Source of the DNA: CAJCIY01 sp964245825
GTDB taxonomy: Bacteria; Actinomycetota; Actinomycetes; Mycobacteriales; CAJCIY01
Assembly: GCA_964245825.1 (NCBI GenBank)
Contig: CAXTNT010000030.1
Coordinates: forward strand, 1-6,888
Reading direction: 5' to 3'
Length of the DNA stretch: 6,888 nucleotides
In this document: in pieces, positions 1-5,989 of the stretch
How the letters are laid out: each line of letters begins with the position of its first letter
Position numbering within the stretch: the stretch's first letter is position 1
The notes under the pieces: model-generated
What the model was told of the DNA's origin: nothing
What the model saw: the letters and a program-made list of their open reading frames with translations, nothing else
Databases searched by the model: none
Position numbers and translations under genes: made by a program

Positions 1-3000
1 CGGGCGGTCGTGGTGCCACCGCCGCCGCCCTCCCCGGTGACCGCGACGACACTGTTCTGGTAGTCGGTCTCATAGAACTCGGTCCCGGCCGGGCCGCCGT
101 GCTCGTCGATCAGGTCCCCGGACGGATCCCGGGTGTAATACACCGTCCCCGTGTGGTAGACACCGCCACCGGAGTCGACGGTCCGCGACAACACCCCCAG
201 CGGACTGTTGAGGTAGCTGAAGTTGGTCGGGGCGCTGCCACCGGTCGTGCTCGCAGCGGTGCGGATCGTGTTGCCGGTGTCGGCGCAGGTGTAGTTCGCG
301 GTCGGCACCGGAGCGGGGTTCGGGTGGGTCAGCGCGGTCACCTGGTCGGCCGCGTTGTAGGCCTCCACGAACCCCCCCGACCCGTTGTTCAGCTGGTTGC
401 CCTGAGCGTCCGAGGTCCAGCCGGTCGCGGTCCCGGTGCATGTCGTGGTTCCAGCGGTGAACGTGAGATAGGAGTCGGTCAGCTCGTCGTCGGCGTTGAA
501 CGTCTGACACTGGGAGCTGCTGGCTCCGCCGCTGACCTGCCCGGTGAGCCTGTTCCCGTCCTTGTCGTAGGCGTAGGCGTAGTTGGAGCCGTTGAGATTG
601 CTCTCCCCCACCAGCTGCACGTTCCGGTTGTAGGAATAGGTCGTCGTCGCCGGCGTACCGCCGCTGCCCGCCGCCGGGATGACGTTGCTCGTCGAACTCT
701 GCAGCACATCGGTGTTGGCGCTGCCCGCCAAATAGCTGTAGGTCAGGTTGACCAGCCCACCGACGCCGGCGGCCGGCGCCCCGTTCACCGAACTCGCGGT
801 GACCGCCGAGACCCGCCCGGCCGGGGTGTAACTGTAACTCACAGCGACGTTGTTGGGATAGGTGATCTTCGAGCGGCGGCCGTCGGTGTCGGGGGTGATG
901 GTGATCGTCCCGGTCGAGTCGGTGATGGCCGTGAGTTGCTGCGCGGCGTTGAAAACGTAGCCGACGGTCTGCTGCGTCCCCCCGACCGCGGTCGGGTCCT
1001 CGGCGGTCAGGTTGCCCGAGTCATCGAACACCTGACTGACGCTACTGCTGTCGCCGTCGGTCTGGGAGATCGGCCGGTTGCGGGCGTCATACCCGAAACT
1101 CGTCGTGCCGGTCACGTCCACCCGCTGCATCAGGTTCCCCTCCGCGTCGTAGGCGTAGGTCAGACAGTTCCCGCTGGCCGGCTTGCACGCCTGCGCGGTG
1201 TCGCCGTACTGGACCTTGGTGACCCGGTCCATCTTGTCGCGGGTGTAGGTCGTCACGTTCCCGTTTCCGTCAGTGCTGGTCAGCACCCGACTGTCCCCGT
1301 CATAGGTGTAACTCGTGCACAGCGCCCGAGGCAGACCGCAACTGCCGTCCGCCTGCAGCGGCGGGCTGGTGGGAAGTGACTGTGCCAGCAGGTCGCCGCT
1401 GGTGGTGTAGGAGTAGTAGGTGATCCCGCCGTTGGGTCGGGTGACCGACGCGACGGTGCCCGACGGGTGCGCGCTGTCCTGGCCGCTGTTGTAGGAGACG
1501 TCGGTGTGCGGCCCCGAGGTTCCGGCGCACGCGCCAGTGCCGTCGGCGGCCTGCCCGGCGTAGATGTGCTGCAGGTTGCCGCTGGTGTCGTACTGCATCG
1601 ACGTGCAGTTCCCGCTGGGATCGCTCTCGCTCGTCGGCAGGTAGGCGCCGCTACCACCGGTGTTGGCGTAGGCGAGGTGTGAGGTTGCCGCCGTCGTTCC
1701 CGTCGCCGCGGGCTCGGTCAGGGACGTCAGATTGTTGTTCAGGTCGTGCGCGCTGGTGAAGACCGCCGTCGTGGGGCTGCTGGCGTCGGTCGTGGACGCC
1801 GTGTCGCTGTTGGCGGTGTAGCTGCTGCTGCGTTCGCGGCCTAGGCCGTCGATGGTGTGCAGAACTCGGTCGCTGGCGTCGGAGCAGTAGCGGGTGGCCC
1901 CACCTTGTGGGTCGGTGGTGTCGGTGTAGGTCAGTGACTGGGTGACGTTGGGGTCGAGCGTGCCGGTGCTCTGGACCTTGCAGCTCGGGTCGACCGTGGC
2001 GTCGTAGGCGATGTCGAACTCGCCCTCGGTGTTCGCGTGATCGTCGTGGTCGAACCGGATCTCCGAGACCTGATTGCTGCCGCTGGCATAGGCGATGTGC
2101 GTGGTCGGGGTGTCACCGCTGCCGTTGGTGGGGTCCAGGATGGTGGTCAGTCTGGGCGCGGCGCTGGCGTAGCCGTAGTCGGTCTGGTTGCCGTCCGCGT
2201 CGGTATACAAAGTCAGCTCGGTGCCGGTGTAGCCGTACTGCCAGTTCCGGTTCGGACTCAGGTTGTTGTCAGCGATCTTGGAGATGTACCCGGCGCTGTT
2301 GTAGGTGACCGAGTAGGTTCGGCCCTCGGTGTCGGTGACCGACTTCAGCTGGCGTGATCCGTTGTACTGGAACGTGATCTGCTGTCCGTTGCGGTTCTGG
2401 TCGTAGCTCTCCAGGTACGAGCAGCTTCCGGTGCAGCCGGCGAGGGTGAAGTCGTAGACCTCGTGGGTCTTGTTGATCGTGACCGTGTAGTCGGAGCCAT
2501 TGGCGGCCAGCGTCGCGTTGACGCCGGCGGATGCCTTCCAGGTGGTCCCGCTCTTGATGAACGTGTAATACGTGCCGGAGGGCGCCAGATAGTCGAACGA
2601 TCCGTCGGGATACGGGTCGAGGCGCACATCCGGGCCGCCGGTCAGGCGCCACCGCGCCCCGAACTGGCCGGTGGCCGTGACCGCCGAGTTGTACGCCCGA
2701 CCAAGGGACAGCGGAAGCCCCACCCCGGCGATGTTGATGTCGTTGCCGGTCACCAGCAGGTTGCCGTCAGCGTTGTTGACGCTGACCTGGGTGCGGTCGT
2801 TCTGCCGGTACGTTGTCTGCGAGAAGTACGGCTGGTCGCCGCCGTTGGCCGTATACGTCACGATGAGCTCCGGCCACTTCGAGGCCGACGTGTTCGTCCC
2901 GGACGCGAACGAGGCCAGCGCGTTGCTGGTGGTGTTCTCACCCTCCTGCTGCAGCAGCAGGCCGTCGTTGGCGGTGCCCCCAATCCACGACTGCACCGCG

Positions 3001-4340
3001 CCGGTCGGATACCAGTCGTAGCGGCCGGTCGCAGACCCGACGGCCGCGCTGCTCTCCACGGCCGTGTTGAACGTGCCGCCAGCGGTTGGGCTCCAGTTGT
3101 TCGTGCCATCTCGCGACGTCCAGGTCACCCCGGTGGTCGTCCACGACTGGGTCAGAGTGTGCAGGTCAATCGTGCTTGATGCTGGCTGCGCCCCGGTCCG
3201 GTACAAGCTGAGGTCGGCGTTCAGGACCATCGCGTCCGTCGGGATCGAGGACAAGCTGAACTGCAGCAGCCCCCGGCGCTGGCCGTCGGTCGCGGACCCG
3301 ACGATCATGTCGCTGCCCGCCGGGCACTGGTTCACGGTCGTGTGCGAGCCGCCGGCGATCGTGCAGTCGTTCTCCGGACTGGCCTGATGAGTATTCTGAA
3401 TCGTCACCACCGACGGGTCGACCGTCACCGGGAACGAACGTCCCGGCGCGGACAGCCAGCTCGGGTCGATACCGAGGGTCACCTGCAATTGCCCCGCCAC
3501 TACCGCTGTCGAGAGCGTCATGGGCGTGGTGGCCCCGGCGGCATCGACAACGGTCGGACGACTCAGCGCAAAGCCCGCACCCCCGGCGGTACTCGCGAAC
3601 TCCAGACCGCCGGACAACGCGGACGGCGTCAGCCCGGAACTCGCCGCCACGACATATACGAAGCTGGCGGGCGCCGCCGCCGAGGCGAGGACCGCCGACT
3701 CCTTGACGAAGAAGTTGCCCGCCGTGTAGGAGACCGACGTCGACGGCAGCGCAGCGGGATAGGTCACCGTCTGACCTACAGCGCTCCCTGCGGCTGCCGC
3801 CCCCTTCAACTGCAGGGACACCCACCGTGAGCCCTGGGTGACGGTGACCGGCGACGACAGATTCGTCGGCAGGCTGACCGCATACGGGCCGGCCGTGTTG
3901 GTCCAACCACCAGACCCGGTCGTCAGGGTGTCGTTGATCGGCGCCCAGCCCCCGGCTACCGCATAGTTGATCGGCTCCGGGAACGTCGCCGTCTGCAGCC
4001 GGCCATCACCCAGGTCGTAGGTATCCGACGACGCGGTCCGGTCCGCCACCACCTCCGTCGCACCCGTCGCGACCGCACCGGCCCGGGCCCGCACCCGCCC
4101 CTGCGTAGCCGCCGGCCGAGCCACCAGCCCACGGCTCGCCGCCGGGCGCCCTGGGTGCGAGATCCGCGCGTTCGCCGACGCGTGCGGCGCCTGCACCGCA
4201 GTCAGCCCGAAACCAGCGATCACGACCAGAGCGGTCATCCCCGCCATCCGGCGCGGCACGCCGCCCCGCCAGTAGCGACCACCCGAACGGCCACGCCCCA
4301 AAGGCGTTCCCGTGACGTGGCAACGCTGCCTTCTGATCAT
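1..4340 (-). CDS. Giant secreted DNRLRE/RHS YD-repeat protein (3' end off the left edge)
   Basis: The frame is open without a stop from ATG 4340-4338 to the left edge, 1,446 codons. Residues 1-56 read as a signal peptide: an Arg-rich n-region, hydrophobic MTALVVIAGFGLTAV (35-49) and an ASA cleavage site (54-56). Residues ~100-320 are Ser/Thr/Gly-rich beta-type sequence with FPEPINYAVAGGWAPIND, a motif typical of these exported proteins. Residues ~326-497 match a DNRLRE domain (RRGLLQFSLSSIP, LTQSWTTTGVTW). Residues ~525-595 resemble the DUF6531 entry module of RHS proteins (GVGLPLSLGRAYNS). YD repeats follow from ~645 on, for example YDAEGNLMQR (~1061) and YDKDGNRLTG (~1257). About 16 Cys occur, often in pairs, which suits disulfides outside the cell. 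Known of the family: YD repeats form a shell enclosing a C-terminal polymorphic toxin. That core and tip are not visible, so the toxin role is inferred. It could instead be a toxinless wall-associated protein. The start is chosen for the adjacent purine-rich RBS; Met32 or Met35 would give a more compact signal peptide. Confidence 0.93.
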   Translation of the reverse strand, partial: MIRRQRCHVTGTPLGRGRSGGRYWRGGVPRRMAGMTALVVIAGFGLTAVQAPHASANARISHPGRPAASRGLVARPAATQGRVRARAGAVATGATEVVADRTASSDTYDLGDGRLQTATFPEPINYAVAGGWAPINDTLTTGSGGWTNTAGPYAVSLPTNLSSPVTVTQGSRWVSLQLKGAAAAGSAVGQTVTYPAALPSTSVSYTAGNFFVKESAVLASAAAPASFVYVVAASSGLTPSALSGGLEFASTAGGAGFALSRPTVVDAAGATTPMTLSTAVVAGQLQVTLGIDPSWLSAPGRSFPVTVDPSVVTIQNTHQASPENDCTIAGGSHTTVNQCPAGSDMIVGSATDGQRRGLLQFSLSSIPTDAMVLNADLSLYRTGAQPASSTIDLHTLTQSWTTTGVTWTSRDGTNNWSPTAGGTFNTAVESSAAVGSATGRYDWYPTGAVQSWIGGTANDGLLLQQEGENTTSNALASFASGTNTSASKWPELIVTYTANGGDQPYFSQTTYRQNDRTQVSVNNADGNLLVTGNDINIAGVGLPLSLGRAYNSAVTATGQFGARWRLTGGPDVRLDPYPDGSFDYLAPSGTYYTFIKSGTTWKASAGVNATLAANGSDYTVTINKTHEVYDFTLAGCTGSCSYLESYDQNRNGQQITFQYNGSRQLKSVTDTEGRTYSVTYNSAGYISKIADNNLSPNRNWQYGYTGTELTLYTDADGNQTDYGYASAAPRLTTILDPTNGSGDTPTTHIAYASGSNQVSEIRFDHDDHANTEGEFDIAYDATVDPSCKVQSTGTLDPNVTQSLTYTDTTDPQGGATRYCSDASDRVLHTIDGLGRERSSSYTANSDTASTTDASSPTTAVFTSAHDLNNNLTSLTEPAATGTTAATSHLAYANTGGSGAYLPTSESDPSGNCTSMQYDTSGNLQHIYAGQAADGTGACAGTSGPHTDVSYNSGQDSAHPSGTVASVTRPNGGITYYSYTTSGDLLAQSLPTSPPLQADGSCGLPRALCTSYTYDGDSRVLTSTDGNGNVTTYTRDKMDRVTKVQYGDTAQACKPASGNCLTYAYDAEGNLMQRVDVTGTTSFGYDARNRPISQTDGDSSSVSQVFDDSGNLTAEDPTAVGGTQQTVGYVFNAAQQLTAITDSTGTITITPDTDGRRSKITYPNNVAVSYSYTPAGRVSAVTASSVNGAPAAGVGGLVNLTYSYLAGSANTDVLQSSTSNVIPAAGSGGTPATTTYSYNRNVQLVGESNLNGSNYAYAYDKDGNRLTGQVSGGASSSQCQTFNADDELTDSYLTFTAGTTTCTGTATGWTSDAQGNQLNNGSGGFVEAYNAADQVTALTHPNPAPVPTANYTCADTGNTIRTAASTTGGSAPTNFSYLNSPLGVLSRTVDSGGGVYHTGTVYYTRDPSGDLIDEHGGPAGTEFYETDYQNSVVAVTGEGGGGGTTTA

Positions 4341-4343
4341 CGT

Positions 4344-4350
4344 CTCCCCC
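4344..4350 (-). promoter_or_regulatory. Ribosome binding site of the RHS gene
   Basis: On the minus strand GGGGGAG precedes ATG 4340 with only three bases (ACG) between. It is the only purine-rich stretch near the start and supports Met1. The spacing is shorter than the usual 5-9 bases, so initiation may be modest, or Met32/Met35 (around 4247 and 4238) may be used instead; neither of those has a comparable site. Confidence 0.55.
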
Positions 4351-4354
4351 TCGA

Positions 4355-4373
4355 CCGCGAACGCGTATCGCGG
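4355..4373. promoter_or_regulatory. Inverted repeat over the transcription start, candidate operator
   Basis: CCGCGA and TCGCGG are perfect 6-base arms around ACGCGTA, which itself contains the palindrome ACGCGT. It lies directly after the proposed -10 box and covers the expected transcription start. It could be a repressor site or, in RNA, a hairpin just ahead of the ribosome binding site. GC-rich DNA makes CG-type palindromes common, so this is weaker than the repeat over the -35 box. Confidence 0.3.
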
Positions 4374-4402
4374 ACTATGAACCCGTTGCCATCGTTTGGC
4401 AA
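4374..4402 (-). promoter_or_regulatory. Sigma-70-like promoter of the RHS gene
   Basis: Read on the minus strand, TTGCCA (4402-4397) matches the -35 consensus TTGACA at 5 of 6 bases. It is followed after exactly 17 bases by CATAGT (4379-4374), which matches the -10 consensus TATAAT at 4 of 6. Transcription would start near 4367, giving an untranslated leader of about 27 bases that contains the RBS. The promoter call is inferred from box quality and spacing; no expression evidence is available. Confidence 0.5.
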
Positions 4403-4403
4403 C
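4385..4403. promoter_or_regulatory. Inverted repeat over the -35 box, candidate operator
   Basis: GTTGCCA and TGGCAAC are perfect 7-base arms separated by TCGTT. The repeat covers the proposed -35 box and the upstream half of the spacer, a common position for a repressor or activator site. Because it lies upstream of the predicted transcription start, a DNA-binding site is more likely than an RNA hairpin. No regulator gene is visible in the window. Confidence 0.4.
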
Positions 4404-5008
4404 CCCCGGTGCTGACGCCCGTCATCGACCGTCTTGTCGGCGGCACAACGGTCGTCAACAGCGGGCCCCGCCGGGCGGCGGGGCGATCTTCGGCAGGACT
4501 TGCCTTCGTACCGTCGCGGCCCCGCGCCCATTCGCCGAATGCGGGTGGGGAGACCGACACGAATGGGATGCCGAGGAACCCCAGCACCTACAGGGCGATC
4601 CGGCCCGGTGCCGAGGACGCGGTGGGTGGACAGGCCCAGTCAGCCTGGCAACAGACGTAAGTAGAACTGAGCCGGCGAACACGACGATCCGGAAGACGGC
4701 GTTGAGGCCCACCAGCACGCCGGCCTCGAGCCGCGCAGTTGAGGAGGCGTTGGACCTCGTTCGCGACTCGGCGACGGGCTCTAGCGGCGGGACTGCGCCC
4801 ACCCACCGTAATTGTCGCCGCGGATCTAGCTGTCTTAGGCGATCAGCTGTCGCCCGCGATGCAGCGTACGAGAGGCAACGCCGCGCCCAGAGGCGCAGTG
4901 AATACAGCGGTTGACACGCACTAAGGACCGCAGTACGGCGAGCCGCGCTGGCCATGTCTACGGCCGGCGAAGCGCAGGCTACACCGGGAAGTAGGAACGG
5001 GGACGGCG
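4404..5008. other. Gene-poor region with scattered decayed coding scraps
   Basis: No intact gene is convincing here. Two minus-strand frames alternate in carrying protein-like sequence: RVANEVQRLLN (just below 4775), then in a second frame LEAGVLVGLNAVFRIVVFAG (from 4730), then back in the first frame GRIAL, an in-frame TAG at 4588-4590, and VLGFLGIPFVSVSPPAF. The two hydrophobic stretches could be former membrane segments. A gene broken by frameshifts and a stop would look like this, but chance hydrophobic frames in GC-rich DNA are also possible. I do not recognise a family. Confidence 0.25.
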
Positions 5009-5134
5009 ATGGCGCAGCAGATCGACGTCGACCAGGTGATGCGGGACAAGCTCCAGGTGTACTCGGCCGTTCAACTTCGAGCACGACGGCGGGGTGAGCC
5101 TCTCAGATTCGCGGTGGCCCTGCAGGCTGGCTAG
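5009..5134 (+). CDS. Possible 41-residue hypothetical ORF
   Basis: ATG 5009 opens a 41-codon frame ending at TAG 5132-5134, beginning MAQQIDVDQVMRDKLQVYSA. A possible Shine-Dalgarno GGGGA (4999-5003) sits five bases upstream. The first 20 residues have a soluble, helix-like composition; the second half is Arg-rich and reads like read-through into unrelated DNA. It is the only plus-strand candidate in the decayed region. It may be the N-terminal stub of a lost gene or a chance ORF. No family is recognised and no membrane segment or motif is visible. Confidence 0.2.
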   Translation: MAQQIDVDQVMRDKLQVYSAVQLRARRRGEPLRFAVALQAG

Positions 5135-5139
5135 TGCCC

Positions 5140-5215
5140 CTCGCACCCGCCTCTCTAAATACTCCTGAAGCCCAAGGCTGCTGAAATCGCCGGGGCGCAC
5201 AGCTGTCACCTGCAG
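5140..5215 (-). pseudogene. Displaced fragment resembling the N-terminus of a DUF91-type nuclease protein
   Basis: The minus strand encodes LQVTAVRPGDFSSLGLQEYL followed by ERRVRGAL. The core DFSSLGLQE with a following LER resembles the segment, roughly S-F-S-E-L-G-L-Q-E-R then L-x-R-W, that I recall just before the nuclease core in actinobacterial DUF91/PD-(D/E)XK proteins. It lies downstream of the core remnant at 5270-5620 on the same strand, the reverse of the normal order. It could come from a second decayed copy or a local rearrangement. The match is short and from memory, so the family link is tentative. Sequence beyond ERRVRGAL no longer resembles the family. Confidence 0.3.
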
Positions 5216-5224
5216 GCTCGCGCT

Positions 5225-5238
5225 GCTCGACGTCGAGC
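5225..5238. repeat. Perfect 14-bp palindrome
   Basis: GCTCGACGTCGAGC is self-complementary with no loop and lies between the two nuclease-like fragments. It could be a protein-binding site or scar of a joining event. It may also be chance in GC-rich DNA, since it does not extend beyond 14 bases and no second copy was noticed. Confidence 0.35.
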
Positions 5239-5269
5239 TAGGCCGTCTTTTGCGGCACCAAGCCCACTC

Positions 5270-5620
5270 TTATGAGCCGCTAGCGCCCCGGGCCAGTGCT
5301 GCGCCCTGCAGCTCGACCAGCGCGTCGTCGCCGCCTCGCCTTCGGCGCTGTGCCGCCGCGCCCACAGCTCGGCGATGTCCTTGGCGCGAGCCGGCTGACC
5401 ATCGCGGCATACGTCAACGCCTGGCTGTGGACCGTACGGGTCGCCTCGTCCCGTTTCAGCTCGACGACCACAAGCCGGCCGTCCGGATCGATGGCCAACA
5501 CATCGAGTCGGTCGTGCAGGACGTCACCCGCCGCGGTCTGGCACCGGTCGAACTCACTGGCAACGATCGCCACACCCTGCCCCAGGACCGAGGGGGGCCT
5601 GGACGGCTGCAACTGCATCG
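5270..5620 (-). pseudogene. Frameshifted remnant of a PD-(D/E)XK (DUF91/NucS-like) nuclease-fold gene
   Basis: The first frame holds SVLGQGVAIVASEFDR, then HDRLDVLAIDPDGRLVVVEL followed by KRDEATRTVHSQALTYAAMV. The Asp of RLDVL and the ELK triad fit motifs II and III of the PD-(D/E)XK fold, and the layout matches DUF91/NucS-like proteins. After MVSRL (near 5392) the family-like sequence moves to a second frame, RAKDIAELWARRHSAEGEAA, and near 5331 to a third, DDALVELQGAALARGASGS, ending at TAA 5272-5270. Each shift is explained by a one-base loss. The true N-terminus is missing and the C-terminal half of the usual protein (about 300 residues or more) is gone. If intact it would be a DNA-cleaving or DNA-binding protein, possibly in defence or repair. 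The fold is well supported, the exact family less so, and inactivity is near certain unless the shifts are sequencing errors. Confidence 0.7.
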
Positions 5621-5715
5621 GCGCTGCGGGTGGCGACGGCAACGACGACCGTCGCGACAAAATTGGTGATCAGCGCGAGGCGCACGATCGTCTTGTCGCG
5701 GACGGACGTGTTCAT
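5554..5715 (-). CDS. Possible 53-residue single-pass membrane peptide
   Basis: ATG 5715-5713 opens a 53-codon frame starting MNTSVRDKTIVRLALITNFV and continuing ATVVVAVATRSADAVAAVQA. A GAAAGGA Shine-Dalgarno-like site (5733-5727) lies 11 bases upstream, slightly far. Residues ~10-28 form one plausible transmembrane helix after a short charged N-terminus. The last residues (PGAGCGDRCQ) overlap the nuclease remnant in another frame, so the original gene may have ended elsewhere and been fused to this sequence. It might be a membrane peptide, a remnant of a signal-anchored protein, or chance. No family is recognised. Confidence 0.3.
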   Translation of the reverse strand: MNTSVRDKTIVRLALITNFVATVVVAVATRSADAVAAVQAPLGPGAGCGDRCQ

Positions 5716-5941
5716 CGTCGTCGCAATCCTTTCTGGAGTTGGGATGGAACAGCCGCTTGCTGGCGGCACGGAACCTCCGTTCAGGACGAACTTCGGGCTG
5801 GACATCTCATGGGGGCTAGGGCATCGCTCGAGGCGGCACCGGTCGCCCTCAGATCGCGCCCGTTAGCTGTTGGCTGCCGGCGGGTACGCGGACGAGTCCG
5901 GCGCCTTAGGACGCGGTTCTGTGCAAGGCGGTATCAGACCT

Positions 5942-5965
5942 GTGGGGTGCCAAAAAGCGTCACCC
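5942..5965. repeat. Candidate left end of the transposase element
   Basis: GGGTG (5945-5949) and CACCC (5961-5965) are 5-base inverted arms around an A-rich centre, CCAAAAAGCGT, about 25 bases beyond the ancestral transposase stop. An imperfect terminus there is where an insertion sequence end would be expected. The other end lies off the right edge, so terminal repeats and a target duplication cannot be tested; this is inference from position. Confidence 0.2.
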
Positions 5966-5989
5966 GGCGCTGCCGACGCCTGGGCGGGG

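Noticed and set aside
99..1379. Long plus-strand open frame of 426 codons
   Set aside because: It is antisense to the RHS gene. Its Val/Gly/Arg-rich product is the expected complement of YD-repeat coding sequence and has no domain.
2463..3179. Plus-strand open frame of 238 codons
   Set aside because: Antisense to the DNRLRE and RHS entry region; low-complexity product without recognisable motifs.
3166..3906. Minus-strand open frame of 246 codons
   Set aside because: Same strand as the RHS gene but out of frame; the RHS frame is clearly coding throughout, with DNRLRE motifs in this very stretch.
4006..4323. Minus-strand frame starting MPRHGNAFGAWPFG
   Set aside because: Overlaps the RHS signal peptide and N-terminus in another frame. 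The RHS frame has the signal peptide and continues without a stop, so this is a shadow.
4396..4914. 172-codon plus-strand ORF
   Set aside because: Arg/Thr-rich composition, no domain or start signals, and overlaps the promoter region of the RHS gene.
4455..5084. 209-codon minus-strand ORF
   Set aside because: Mostly Arg/Ser/Pro-rich without motifs. Only one hydrophobic stretch looks protein-like, and that is better explained as part of a broken gene shared with another frame.
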